Of a DNA stretch of 64,000 nucleotides, positions 31,210 to 41,131 are shown piece after piece. Under the pieces are notes generated by a model that saw only the letters and a program-made list of their open reading frames with translations, searched no databases and was not told where the DNA came from. The stretch spans positions 1,798,001-1,862,000 of the forward strand of contig NC_031674.1 in NCBI RefSeq assembly GCF_001640025.1. The letters are read 5' to 3'. The stretch comes from Sugiyamaella lignohabitans. Its lineage: Eukaryota; Ascomycota; Dipodascomycetes; Dipodascales; Trichomonascaceae. Every line of letters starts with the position of its first letter. Within the stretch, counting starts at the first letter, position 1. Made by a program: the position numbers and the translations under genes.

Positions 31210-31264
31210 CTCCTGCGAAGCAGGAGCCACGGGGTCTGGGGCAGAGCCCCAGCCGCCGGAGGCA
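31210..31264 (-). repeat. GC fold-back element, single B arm
   Basis: Intact type-B arm, outer end at right, 22 bp from the next copy. Confidence 0.92.
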
Positions 31265-31286
31265 CGGTCTGAAAATAAAATATTTA

Positions 31287-31341
31287 CTCCTGCGAAGCAG
31301 GAGCCACGGGGTCTGGGGCGGAGCCCCAGCCGCCGGAGGCA
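31287..31341 (-). repeat. GC fold-back element, single B arm
   Basis: Near-identical to the preceding copy; its outer end is 27 bp from the RPN7 stop codon. The 22-bp separation suggests tandem duplication or repeated insertion. Confidence 0.92.
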
Positions 31342-31368
31342 GAGCCATAGGGAGAAGAAGGGGGTTTA

Positions 31369-32607
31369 TTAAGCTACTCTTTCGGCACCGCTGAGACGTA
31401 CAGCAGCTCCATACTTTTGCAGTTTAGTGAGGAGCACGTCGCCCTGTTTGACGACCTGTTGGTATTGGGCGTTTTTGTTGTCGGGACGGTTGGTGACGAT
31501 GACGCCGTTGACGCGGTCCAGCACGCAGTTGAGTTTCTTCTGGGGCACGAATTTCGACAGGTCTTGGTCCAGGAACTCCACTGACACGCCAAATGCATCT
31601 GCCATGGACTTCATGCTTAATGTTTTATACGACTCGAGCAGCTGAGCATATGCCTTTCGTCTCATCTCACGCAAATAATACGCCGAGTGGGGCGACAAAT
31701 ATCTCGATACACGTAGAAACTCTTCTTCAACACGGGCCAGGGCTTGGAAATAGGTCGAATATTCTCCCGTATAAAGCGAATTGGTCAGCATGGTAATAGG
31801 TTCCAATGCAGGAGTAGTGGGCAGTAGCGACAGTACTTCAGGAGAATCAATCACCTTCCGTTTCAAATCAACACGTCCTAACGAAATAACTCCACACAGA
31901 ACAGCATATTCAACGATTTCCTCGTATGTTGAAATCTCTGTCGATGTAAAAGTAGACAGCGAGTCGATAAGAAGATCAGTAGCCTCATCAAACTGGCGAG
32001 ACGATAGCAGGTAAAGTCCGTTATATGTCTTATAACGATTACGACGTTCCCAGTCACCTCCACGATCAATAAGCAACTTAACAGCGTCTAATTCGGCGCC
32101 AATAAAAGGCTTATCATCGAAAAAGAATCCAATTCGAATGATGGTGAAACAGATATCGATCTTGACACCTGACGACGCAGTCAAATCATACGCCCGGCGC
32201 AACGTCTTTATAGCCTCTTCTCTATCACCAATCTTGGCATAGTAGTTACCTAACTTGACCCAACCCTCGATAATGGACAATTCCTCTTCCTCAGCCTCGG
32301 CTTCTTTGATTTTGTCTTTAATGGACTCGATCTCCTTCTCGTTATCGGCCTTGAGCTGTTGATATAACTGTTCGTCCCAGGGGATCGAAGGCAGACCCTC
32401 AGCATGAAGATGGAAGTACAGTGGAGCCAGTTTCTGGTCCTTGATTCCTTCTAATAACAGATCTTGCGACTCTTTATGAAGCGACACCAGCTTGGGGTTC
32501 TTGAGCCGGTAGATGTAGTCAGCGAGCCTGAAATCGGGGATCCGCTCAATAGGCGTCGAAGCGGCTGTGTTGTCGGGCTTTTCGCTCTTATTCTTGGTCT
32601 CGGACAT
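31369..32607 (-). CDS. RPN7: 26S proteasome lid subunit Rpn7 (PSMD6)
   Basis: PCI-domain subunit of the 19S regulatory lid; it scaffolds the lid and Rpn11. 412 residues, close to the yeast 429. Family blocks are an N-terminal PDFRLADYIYRLKNP, then LAPLYFHLHAEG; an acidic coiled-coil (KIKEAEAEEEELSI); TPR-like helical repeats with GWVKLGNYYAKIGDREEAIK and IDICFTIIRIGFFFDD; GGDWERRNRYKTYNGLYLLS; and a C-terminal PCI domain with YAQLLESYKTLSMKSMADAF, FLDQDLSKFV and the RVNGVIVTNRPD winged-helix block. Single exon from ATG 32607. Three B-type GC arms follow its stop. Confidence 0.97.
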   Translation of the reverse strand: MSETKNKSEKPDNTAASTPIERIPDFRLADYIYRLKNPKLVSLHKESQDLLLEGIKDQKLAPLYFHLHAEGLPSIPWDEQLYQQLKADNEKEIESIKDKIKEAEAEEEELSIIEGWVKLGNYYAKIGDREEAIKTLRRAYDLTASSGVKIDICFTIIRIGFFFDDKPFIGAELDAVKLLIDRGGDWERRNRYKTYNGLYLLSSRQFDEATDLLIDSLSTFTSTEISTYEEIVEYAVLCGVISLGRVDLKRKVIDSPEVLSLLPTTPALEPITMLTNSLYTGEYSTYFQALARVEEEFLRVSRYLSPHSAYYLREMRRKAYAQLLESYKTLSMKSMADAFGVSVEFLDQDLSKFVPQKKLNCVLDRVNGVIVTNRPDNKNAQYQQVVKQGDVLLTKLQKYGAAVRLSGAERVA

Positions 32608-32807
32608 GGTCTATTTCACTGGTGCTTCTCAACAATTCCAATTCTAAACTGCACTGTTGTCTCTGTGGCAATCCTCTATCCTCTTCGTTTGTCTCTATGA
32701 TCAATCACTAAGCTCGCAGCGAACTTCACAGACGTTTACTGTTTGTCCCCCAGCCGCACGGTATCACTGGTGCGGTGCTTTCATCGCTTTACCGGGGTGT
32801 GGGTTCT

Positions 32808-32868
32808 TGCCTCCGGCGGCTGGGGCTCCGCCCCAGACCCCGTGGCTCCTCTCGCTTCGCTCGAGTCG
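32808..32868 (+). repeat. GC fold-back element, single A arm
   Basis: Intact type-A arm about 200 bp upstream of the RPN7 start, preceded by the G-rich GGGGTGTGGGTTCT flank seen at many left ends. Confidence 0.92.
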
Positions 32869-34063
32869 GGTTTGGGGGGTCCCGGGCCGTTTTGTGTGGT
32901 GGTTGTGTGCGATGGTCCTTTTTCCGATAATTTTTGTTATCTGGACCAGGTTGGATTGCAGTCGCTATCTTTTGCAGATCTCTACATGATCACCTCCTCT
33001 GCTACTAGACAGGGTATAATAACAATAATAGTTATCTAACAAACTGATGAACCATTCAATTGAATAATAAACTGAATGACCAACTGACTAATTAACCAAT
33101 TAACTAAATTACTGAATAACTAAGTAAACAACTAACCATTTAACTAACAACTAACAGACTGGCTTGTCAGTTCATTAACTGACGAACGTATTAGTTAAGT
33201 ATCTACTAACCTCCACCTAGCTATTGGACTTTGATCCAGCTTCTTAATATCAAACTCGCTAGTCTGAACACCAGCAATTGAGAGTTCCAGTTATGAACTA
33301 TACTGTATAACCGTTACGAATCCAGTTCTCACTTCATAACAAGAAATCTTTCTCTCATAATTATATACAGCATCAAGGTAGTTGGACCCAGTAGAACCTC
33401 TGATCCTCAATACATTCTTCAGTTTGTCGACTTGAAATAATTTTGCGACATCAGATATGCTGCGTTGTTTACCAGACCAGTTACTTGGTTACAAACCGAT
33501 TGCATTGCTAACACAGCGACTCAGTTATCCACCCATTCTCGCAATCTCACATAATCAGCTTTGAGGGCAATGACGAGCATGTCGCATGTCAGACTCCATT
33601 AAATGCGCTGAATGCAATGCAATGGACCAGAATATCCCGTGTTTATTTATGTCAATTGATTGTTTGCAGTGTTTTGTCGGGAATACTCAAGGTTTCATTT
33701 ATTTTTATTTTTTTAATTTTTTTGCTCATGTCAGCTTTCCGGCCGGTTTCGCTTGAACTTAAAAGTGCCATGCTGCTGGTAGCCATGCAAATCTGGGGCT
33801 GGAACCCCGGAACAACTATCTCAGTGACCAAGACATTCGTAAGACACCCACGCAATCAACCAACAATCAATCAGCAATTACATTCAAGCCCTTAAACCTA
33901 TCGGGCCCTCCACGTCTGCAGCCAAGCCCATCAAGCCACAATTGGCCCACCCCGCCTCGACCAACCATTACCCCTCAGGGTACCGGACGTACCTAGATTA
34001 CACCCCACAATATCCCACCAATCTAGGACCCAAATCCATACTCAAAAATCCTGGATCCATTTG

Positions 34064-34170
34064 TCCCTCCTCCGGTCCCCTCCCCTCCTTCGCCTCCCTT
34101 CCTCCTCTCCTCTCTCCTCTCCCCTCTCCTCTCCCCTCGTGTCCTACCCCCCACCACCCCTCCCCCTCCC
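34064..34170. repeat. Polypyrimidine tract (CCTCTC-rich)
   Basis: About 105 bp almost wholly C and T on the plus strand, built from CTCTCC/CCCTCTCC units with mirror symmetry. Such tracts can form triplex (H-DNA) and affect nucleosomes. It ends just left of the GC arm at 34194 and about 500 bp upstream of the hexokinase start. Confidence 0.75.
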
Positions 34171-34193
34171 AGCATGAACCTCAGCCCGACGCA

Positions 34194-34254
34194 CGACTCG
34201 AGCGCAGCGAGAGGAGCCACGGGGTCTGGGGCAGAGCCCCAGCCGCCGGAGGCA
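34194..34254 (-). repeat. GC fold-back element, single A arm
   Basis: Intact type-A arm with the outer end at right, preceded by CCCGACGCA as in several solitary A arms. Confidence 0.92.
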
Positions 34255-34668
34255 GATCCGATCCCCCCAAGCAGCCCCAAGCAGGGGCAGAGGCCGCAGT
34301 GAAACTAGCATACGTCAGCGGGTTAGGCTGAAAGCAAGCAAGGATGGGCTGGGCTTGGGAGGACACGCATTCAGCCCGATGCGTTTGGAGGGGGGTATCT
34401 GCACGCCAGAAGTACCCTGAACTTGATATAGGACCGCCAGCCAAAAGATAAGCATCAGATGCAGCCCGAATAGGAATCGGTACCTTTGTTTTTTCCTTCA
34501 ATTGCGGACAATTTTGGCAACTTAAAACAGACGAGTGTTCGTTTTTCAATATTAACTTGAAACTCGGAACTTAGGAACTTGGAATTCGTTGATTGGTAAC
34601 ATTTGCACTTGATCAAAGGATTTTTATTTCTAAAAGTACTTTATACAAACAGAACACACTGATACACA

Positions 34669-37171
34669 ATGGTTAATCTTGGTCCAAGAAAACCCCCTTC
34701 TCGTAAGGTATGTCATGATCGTACCTCGACCTCAATACTGGGTATAACCATCCAGTGGGGTGGAGGTTAGCAGGTGGTGGTAATTGGGTTTTGTTTCTGG
34801 AATCAAAGTTGGTCAATTTGATTTGTCGAGTCGGTTGAATTGAGTTTGATCTAATGTTTCTGAGGCACAATTTGGACCATTACACGAGCAAACCAACCAC
34901 TAGCGAAGTACTAGGAGGTACCATCAAAGGAGCTGCTGAGCATTAATAGATTAGTAGACAGTGAATGAGCTATTGAGACGAAATTGAATGATGAACTAGT
35001 TGAGGAATTGCAACTATTGTGAACGACGACTGTATATGACCTTGACCTATTATGACCAACTGTTAACGACCACGAACGACTTCGACCGATTTCGAATAAC
35101 TTTGAAAGACTCTGAATGAATTAAGAATGACTATGAGTAATTGTTGGTGAACAATGGCTGCTGGCTGCTGGGATGACCATGAGCTTTGATATAGGATATG
35201 ACGAGAATCAGCGCTGATATTTGCCCGAGCTAAAGAACTCTAAAGGGGGTGCTATTTGTGTCACCTGTTATCACTTGCTGATGAGCTTGGTCAATTTCTC
35301 GATCCAAGATCTATGGAACAGTGGCCATTAGCTTGATAATAATAGTTGTTCTAAAGCTGCTCGGTTATCGAATTGTTCAATCGGTTCAGCTATTCAGCAA
35401 GTCAGTTACTCGGTTGTTCGGTCGTTCTGTCGTTCAGTTGTTCAGTTGTCAAAATTGGTTCAGTTTGTTCAACTGGTTTAATTGGTGGGCTGTTCGATTG
35501 GTTCAGTTGTTCAGAAGTCCAGTAATTAATTGTCTCTGTTGTTCAGTCGCTCTCCTGGGTTGCTCGTGTATTTGATTCGTCGATGCTCAGGAAACATCGG
35601 ACACACATCTGGTGTTATAGAAACAACCTTCGAAGGGACCCTCACGCCCGACTCGAGCGAAGCGAGAGGAGCAGCGGGGTCTGGGGCAGAGCCCCAGCCG
35701 CCGGAGGCAGAACCCGACCCCCCAAAACCATGTACCCAAAACTAACGAACCACAGGGATCCATGGCAGATGTCCCTCGGGACCTGCTTGAGCAGGTGAGT
35801 CAATTGGAGGCCCTGTTCACAGTGGATGCTAAGAAGCTGAAGGAGATTACCGAGCACTTTGTGAGTGAGTTGGACAAAGGTCTTAGCACCGAGGGTGGCA
35901 GTATTCCCATGAACGTAACATGGGTCATGGACTGGCCCACTGGAAAAGAGACCGGCACGTATCTTGCTCTTGATATGGGAGGTACGAACTTGAGAGTGGC
36001 CGAGATCACTTTGGACGGTAAGAGAGGTTTCGACGTGATTCAATCTAAATACCATATGCCCAAGAATATCAAGACAGGCACTTCAGACGAGCTGTGGGAC
36101 TACATTGCCGGTTGTTTGGAACAGTTTCTGGCGTCGCATCACGCTGGTCAGGAGATCACTAATGTTCATTTGGGATTCACTTTCTCGTATCCATGTACCC
36201 AGCCAGCCATTAACAAGGGTATTTTACAACGATGGACCAAGGGATTTGATATTGACGGTGTTGAAGGCCAAGATATCCAGCCTTTACTGGATGCCGCTCT
36301 TAAGAAAAGAAACGTGCCTATCACGGTAGTGGCTATTATCAACGATACCACTGGTACACTTGTGGCTTCTAACTACACGGATCCATTCACCAAGATGGGA
36401 TGTATCTTTGGAACCGGATGTAATGCTGCGTATTACGAGGTGGTCAAGAACATTCCCAAGTTGAAGGGACATGTCAACGACGATATTAAACCGGACTCGG
36501 TCATGGCTATTAATTGTGAGTGGGGAGCTTTTGACAACGAACACGCCGTGCTTCCTCGAACTAGTTACGACGTAAAAATCGACGAAGAGTCGCCCCGTCC
36601 ACACCAACAGGCGTTTGAAAAGATGATTGCCGGGTATTATCTGGGAGAGATTCTGCGATTGACGCTGGCCGATTTGCATAAACAAGGATTTGTGTTTGAG
36701 AAGCAGGATATTACCAAGTTGGATGAGCCATATACTTTAGACACATCGTTCTTATCACGTATTGAGGAGGATCCATGGGAGAATTTGTCTGATGTCGAGC
36801 TGTTGTTCCAAGAAGAACTTGACCTGAGAACCACTGAACCCGAGAGGAAACTGATCCGTCGTTTGGCCGAGCTCATTGGAACCCGTGCTGCCCGTCTTTC
36901 GGCCTGTGGAGTGGCTGCTATTTGCAAAAAGACCGGAATGACCGAATGCCACGTTGGTGCTGACGGTTCGGTCGTGAATAAATACCCACTCTTCAAAGAG
37001 CGTGGAGCCCAGGCTCTGAAAGAGATCCTGGACTGGGATATCGCCAACCCTGACGACTACCCTGTCAAAGTGACTCCTGCCGAAGACGGTTCCGGTGTGG
37101 GTGCCGCCATCATCGCAGCCCTGACCGCTGCCCGTGTCGAAAAGAACCTCTCCGTGGGCCTCAAGGCCTAA
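34669..37171 (+). CDS. Hexokinase with a 13-codon first exon and 1,048-nt intron
   Basis: Cytosolic hexose kinase of the yeast Hxk1/Hxk2 type. Exon 1 (34669-34707) encodes MVNLGPRKPPSRK; exon 2 (35756-37171) continues with GSMADVPRDLLEQV, exactly reproducing the N terminus of yeast Hxk2 (MVHLGPKKP...RKGSMADVP). Intron 34708-35755 has donor GTATGT, branch point ACTAAC at 35741-35746 and acceptor CAG. Total 484 residues, against 486 in yeast. Motifs are phosphate-1 LDMGGTNLRV, GFTFSYPCTQPAINKGIL, RWTKGFDI, catalytic NDTTGT with Asp at residue 210, FGTGCNAAY, and the C-terminal DGSGVGAAIIAAL. The N-terminal segment, which in S. cerevisiae carries the regulatory phosphoserine and Mig1-contact region, is thus split by the intron right before GS. 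Start codon 35762 would give a protein 15 residues shorter. Confidence 0.95.
34900..35580. repeat. Degenerate short repeats within the hexokinase intron
   Basis: Two patches: about 34950-35130 with loosely repeated GAATGA/CGAC-TTCGA units, and about 35365-35530 with repeated GTTCAGTTG/TTCGGTCGTTC units of 8-10 bp. Too diverged for exact unit counts. Similar-looking but unrelated patches occur at 27900-28300 and 33040-33180. Confidence 0.55.
35649..35709 (-). repeat. GC fold-back element, single A arm in hexokinase intron
   Basis: Intact type-A arm preceded by CACGCC. Its outer end is 31 nt before the ACTAAC branch point and 46 nt before exon 2. Confidence 0.93.
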
Positions 37172-37260
37172 TATATATCCCCATATATAGAGCAATATAA
37201 ACCGGTTTCACACTCACAGGGCCCACTCGATGCCTCGGCTCGCGGACCCACCCGGACCTG

Positions 37261-37367
37261 TGCCTCCGGCGGCTGGGGCTCCGCCCCAGACCCCGTGGCT
37301 CCTGCTTCGCAGGAGTTGCTTGGACCGTCGACCCGAAGGTTCGAGTGAAGCGAGAGGTCTGGCCCAT
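37261..37367. repeat. GC fold-back element, B arm plus truncated A arm
   Basis: Perfect B arm (37261-37315), then the TTGGACCGTCGAC core and an A-type inner end (GAGTGAAGCGAGAGG) that stops at GTCTGG without its hairpin. It starts 89 bp after the hexokinase stop. Confidence 0.88.
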
Positions 37368-37498
37368 TACAAGTCTGATGTTGGTGTATCATGATCGAGG
37401 TTCCAAGACCGTCAACAGAGGAAATCAAACCCATTACAACCCTGAACTTGGTGTACAGTTTCTTCAAACCATTAAAGGTGCCAGGACCGTCGACGCAA

Positions 37499-37559
37499 CG
37501 ACTCGAGCGCAGCGAGAGGAGCCACGGGGTCTGGGGCAGAGCCCCAGCCGCCGGAGGCA
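37499..37559 (-). repeat. GC fold-back element, single A arm with core
   Basis: Intact type-A arm; the preceding bases (37481-37498) are the CAGGACCGTCGACGCAA core of the A/B unit, so this is a unit that has lost its other arm. Confidence 0.92.
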
Positions 37560-37722
37560 GGCCCGTGAAAGTTTTGAACTTTAATATTATTAGGTTTGAT
37601 TGCCGGCCGAACAAGCAAGATAAGATTTAACTTCACCGGCGTTGGATGAAAGGAAGTCTTGTGGTTTTACTCGTTAATGATCCTCCACCCATTCGAGCGA
37701 GCTGTCAGGACCGTCGACGTAA

Positions 37723-37782
37723 CGACTCGAGTGTAGCGAGAGGAGCCACGAGGTCTGGGGCGGAGCCCCAGCCGCCGGAGGC
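37723..37782 (-). repeat. GC fold-back element, single A arm with core
   Basis: Type-A arm preceded by the AGGACCGTCGACGTAA core; the outer end is GGAGGCG instead of GGAGGCA. Confidence 0.9.
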
Positions 37783-37840
37783 GGGCCGGTGTGAAGTTGG
37801 AGTACCCAGATCGGATCGAGGTACCAGGACCCCGACGTAA

Positions 37841-37901
37841 CGACTCGAGCGTAGCGAGAGGAGCCACGGGGTCTGGGGCAGAGCCCCAGCCGCCAGAGGC
37901 A
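37841..37901 (-). repeat. GC fold-back element, single A arm with core
   Basis: Third consecutive type-A arm in the same orientation, again with a CAGGACCCCGACGTAA core before it. Its outer end lies 32 bp from the RTG2 stop. The 37723 and 37841 copies repeat at about 118-bp spacing. Confidence 0.91.
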
Positions 37902-37933
37902 TGCCGGTGACAAGTCTATAATTAGTCTATAAT

Positions 37934-39820
37934 TTAAACCCAGTTTACTATGACATTGACCTTGTGGCTGTTGGCGGAGCCGAGGTCTTTGCTGAGCTTT
38001 TTAAGCTTCTTCTCGAGCCCGTTGATGCGGCCGCGGACCATAATGGCGTTGGCTCGCACATCGTCGGCCACTACGTTGAGGATGAGCGTGAATCCCTTGT
38101 CGGTGACGTTTTCAGTACGTAGCGACATGATTCGGTCTCTTACGTTTCCTCCGGGATACACGCCGCCAATGACGTGCATCAGGTGGCCGGTATAAATGGC
38201 CCACCAGGCGAGTTTTCGCGCACTTAAAATGGATAGAAGGGCGTCTTTAAGTCGTCTGTCGGGCAGCTCACCGCCCCATCGTTGACACAAAGCTAGTCCT
38301 AGTAGTGCACGCACCTCATGTGAAAGCCCGTGGGTTCCTGATACAACGCCGGTGATGCATATATTAAGGCCGGCGTTGGGTTGTAGTTCTTTCGGGTACG
38401 ACGAGTGTATGAACGAGACGTTGACAAGTGCTTTGGCAATCCGGTTGCGAATGACGTATGGCGTTGTAGATGTAAATCCTCCTTGGAGGATTTCTACATA
38501 CCGGTGACACAATCCAGGAGCATATGGCGAGGTGGCTACTAGTAGTGGATCCTGGCTTCGAATTGACGATGGAAGGTCGTGGAAAAGAGCTCCTTCACGA
38601 ACACCTCCTTGTGAAAACAATACCTTGCGAATAGCAGGTAGCACCTCTAATGCTTGTGAAACAAGTAGAGCCACTGCTGGTAGTTGATTGGCTCTTCTTT
38701 CTGAAACCCGGAATACTTTATTAGCTCCAGACGAAGTTGTGGCCACAGTTGTATCATTAGAATCCAGAGATACTAGTTTGGCAATATCTATACCAGTACA
38801 TGAGAATCCGTTGATGATTGGCAGTGGATATGGCTGTACATGATGGGTACTGAGTAACAGGTGACCGAGTCCTCGAAAACCGCCTCCACAAACATACAAT
38901 TTAAACCCACCAGTCTTTTTAGCCGCCTCTGTAAGATGAGACGGAATGGCAATATGTTCGACGGCACTGGCAATATTCTTGGCAATTTCCTGGCGAACAG
39001 ATTCTCTAGGTTCTCGTTGAAGACGGCGGGTCAGAGCAGCTGCCCCATATGGAAGAGACACTGGAGTATCTGACATGAGAAACTTGCCCTCTTTACACGA
39101 GATCCATGACAATTGAACACTTCCTCCGCCAATATCCATAAACAAGCCGTGGATTTCGAAAAACGATGAGGCTACTCCATAAGCGCCAGTTCTACCTTCC
39201 TCCTGTTTACTGAGAAGAAGGACCTCCCAGCCAGTGGCATCTTTTAATTCCTGTCTGAATTGAACAGAATTAGGGGCTTCACGAGTGGCTTCAGTAGCAA
39301 TAACTCTGACGTCCGAATCGGGAACTCCGAAATCATGACAAATCTTTTTGAACCTAATCAAGGCATTTTTCACCTCGAGAATAGTAGCTGGCGAAATATT
39401 ATTTTTCACCGACGATGAAGCTGCTGTTGGAAACGAATCGACCGCTGCCGCTGCTGCTGCTGATGCTCCTGCCAGAGTCACATCTACTGAAGGCGGTTCT
39501 TCACTGGGATCCTCGTCATTGCTTTCTAGAACACTGGGAGGTGAGCTGTGAAGCGAATCAAACAGAGAAATGGCTGCTCGATCCTGGAAAACACACGGGA
39601 ATACTCTAGCCCGAGCAGGATCCACCGAAGAAATACTGAACCGAATTCCATTTGAACCAATGTCAACAATTGCCCGCAAATTCGAATGTGGAGAAGTGTC
39701 AGTATTATTAAGACCAGATCCAATTGATCCCTTAGCCACCTCTTCTTTTGAGTCGGTTTCAAACCGTTGGCTGCCCAAACGCAGGTTACCCGAGCCCGAA
39801 CTGTCTAAACTATGGGACAT
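37934..39820 (-). CDS. RTG2: Retrograde-response regulator Rtg2 (Ppx/GppA-like)
   Basis: Cytosolic ASKHA-fold protein of the exopolyphosphatase/GppA superfamily that senses mitochondrial dysfunction and releases Rtg1/Rtg3 by opposing Mks1; also a SLIK complex member in yeast. 628 residues from ATG 39820 (MSHSLDSSGSGN); the frame continues upstream through a GC element without supporting homology. Superfamily motifs are phosphate-1 IVDIGSNGIRFSIS, then VRVIATEATREAPNS, LSKQEEGRTGAYGV and phosphate-2 GLFMDIGGGSVQLSWIS; later PLPIINGFSCTG and SQGGVREGALFHDL, characteristic of Rtg2. An Ala-rich insert (ASAAAAAAVDSF) at about 115-135 makes it longer than the yeast 588 residues. Confidence 0.95.
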   Translation of the reverse strand: MSHSLDSSGSGNLRLGSQRFETDSKEEVAKGSIGSGLNNTDTSPHSNLRAIVDIGSNGIRFSISSVDPARARVFPCVFQDRAAISLFDSLHSSPPSVLESNDEDPSEEPPSVDVTLAGASAAAAAAVDSFPTAASSSVKNNISPATILEVKNALIRFKKICHDFGVPDSDVRVIATEATREAPNSVQFRQELKDATGWEVLLLSKQEEGRTGAYGVASSFFEIHGLFMDIGGGSVQLSWISCKEGKFLMSDTPVSLPYGAAALTRRLQREPRESVRQEIAKNIASAVEHIAIPSHLTEAAKKTGGFKLYVCGGGFRGLGHLLLSTHHVQPYPLPIINGFSCTGIDIAKLVSLDSNDTTVATTSSGANKVFRVSERRANQLPAVALLVSQALEVLPAIRKVLFSQGGVREGALFHDLPSSIRSQDPLLVATSPYAPGLCHRYVEILQGGFTSTTPYVIRNRIAKALVNVSFIHSSYPKELQPNAGLNICITGVVSGTHGLSHEVRALLGLALCQRWGGELPDRRLKDALLSILSARKLAWWAIYTGHLMHVIGGVYPGGNVRDRIMSLRTENVTDKGFTLILNVVADDVRANAIMVRGRINGLEKKLKKLSKDLGSANSHKVNVIVNWV

Positions 39821-40037
39821 TTTCCAAAAAAAAACGAAACCACTTGTTAATATTAGATCGATCCTGTAATTTAAACACCTGAAATCATCGACCTGCTCAC
39901 TGTGAAAGAAACAAAAAAGGCTGCAACTGCAACTGCAACCGCAACCCGCTTGATAAGATAGTGCACTGCAACGTAAATTAGCGAGTATTTTAGCCGAGCA
40001 CGGCGCTTCAGGGGGGCTCTCAGCGGGGGGTTGGGTC

Positions 40038-40088
40038 TGCCTCCGGCGGCTGGGCTCCGCCCAGACCCGTAGCTCCGCTTCGCGGAGG
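40038..40088 (+). repeat. GC fold-back element, compact B arm
   Basis: Both hairpins are shortened symmetrically: CTGGGC-TCC-GCCCAG and CTCCG-CTT-CGCGGAG. Loss of one base from each side of the stem keeps pairing. It lies about 220 bp upstream of the RTG2 start. Confidence 0.88.
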
Positions 40089-40191
40089 GCTTGGGGGATT
40101 GCCAAAGAGGGGGTTTTCACTTTTTTTTTAATTAATTTTTGGCCCGGGGAATAATTGTGACCGGCCATGTTCCTGACGGTTGACTTGTTAG

Positions 40192-40199
40192 CACGTGAC
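40192..40199. promoter_or_regulatory. E-box CACGTGAC upstream of RTG2
   Basis: CACGTGAC is the core bound by yeast bHLH factors such as Cbf1/Pho4, and it contains the GTGAC/GTCAC half used by Rtg1-Rtg3. It lies 372 bp upstream of the RTG2 ATG. Function is inferred from the motif alone. Confidence 0.3.
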
Positions 40200-41131
40200 T
40201 GACATCGGGTGAATTGTGCAGCCTCGGTTATTTGTCGCTGAACTAAAAAAGCCAAGCTATATTTTGAGCCATCTGTCGAGTATTTTCATATCTGAATTGT
40301 TGTCTGGGATGACACGACAAAGTCTCTTTTGGACCTACTGCCCTCATAGTGTCCCACTAAAATAATCTGTTATGTCGAATATCCCTTTCACATGCTCTAG
40401 TCGACCTCTCGAAATATTTTCTCATATAATCCAAGCCACATCTGCCATTAAAAAAGAGCTGATACTAAAGATTAGAAAATAATGGCTGCGATTAAATACT
40501 TTTCTCAATGGCACTACAACGAAAATAAAAACTCCTTCCAAGTAAGTGCCCTCACTCACTAGTCTAACAGCTTGCTGCAGCTGGTATCAACTAAGTGTGC
40601 CAAGAGTTTTCTAAGATAATAATAAATTCGGGAATAATATTTCTTTGCGCCAAAAGTGCTGTAGCTCACAAGTCATTTATAAGAGGAAGAGAAAAAAATT
40701 TTTGTCGAAACTAATCCAACTTAACCTTTAGATACACTATAAATAGCTCCCGGTATTTACAGTTTAAAGTTTACCCCTGGAAATAACATATTCGGATAAA
40801 ACCCTAGCATCAATGTCTCACAATTGACCTGTTAATAGGAAACAAGATACCCTCGAAATCACCTTTTTAACGAAGAAAATAGAACCAAGAGAACTGAAAC
40901 CCCCTCTTTTAATTCACTGACTGAGCCACTGTCACAAATCAAGGTTCTTATTCCCACAAACCAACCCCTAATGTTCATGCTATACCACTTCACCCCCAAA
41001 CACCAGCCCAAAACTCCGACTTTCTGTGACCACCACCCTCAACCAGGCACCCTGACAAACAACCATACCCCTACCAAAAATCCTGTTACACCCAGGGCAT
41101 ACTGGTTCTCAGGCTCTGTGCTCCCGGACGC

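Larger units (their letters stand above)
30527..31368. other. COQ10-RPN7 intergenic region with four single GC arms
   Basis: About 840 bp. It contains one left-facing arm (30888) and three right-facing B arms (31096, 31210, 31287) within 455 bp. The first 350 bp is a C-rich/AT stretch upstream of COQ10. No gene. Confidence 0.55.
32608..34668. other. Gene-free stretch between RPN7 and hexokinase
   Basis: About 2 kb between divergent genes. It contains single GC arms (32808, 34194), a patch rich in ACTAA/TTAACTAAC at 33040-33180, and a polypyrimidine tract at about 34064-34170. A 92-codon frame at 33617 is AT-rich and unsupported. Confidence 0.5.

Noticed and set aside
34185..34331. Plus-strand frame from 33942 to 34331
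   Set aside because: It is a Pro/Ser-rich translation of the polypyrimidine tract running into a GC arm.
39821..40255. N-terminal extension of RTG2 through a GC arm
   Set aside because: The extension has no homology and runs through a repeat; MSHSLDSSG at 39820 is the natural start.
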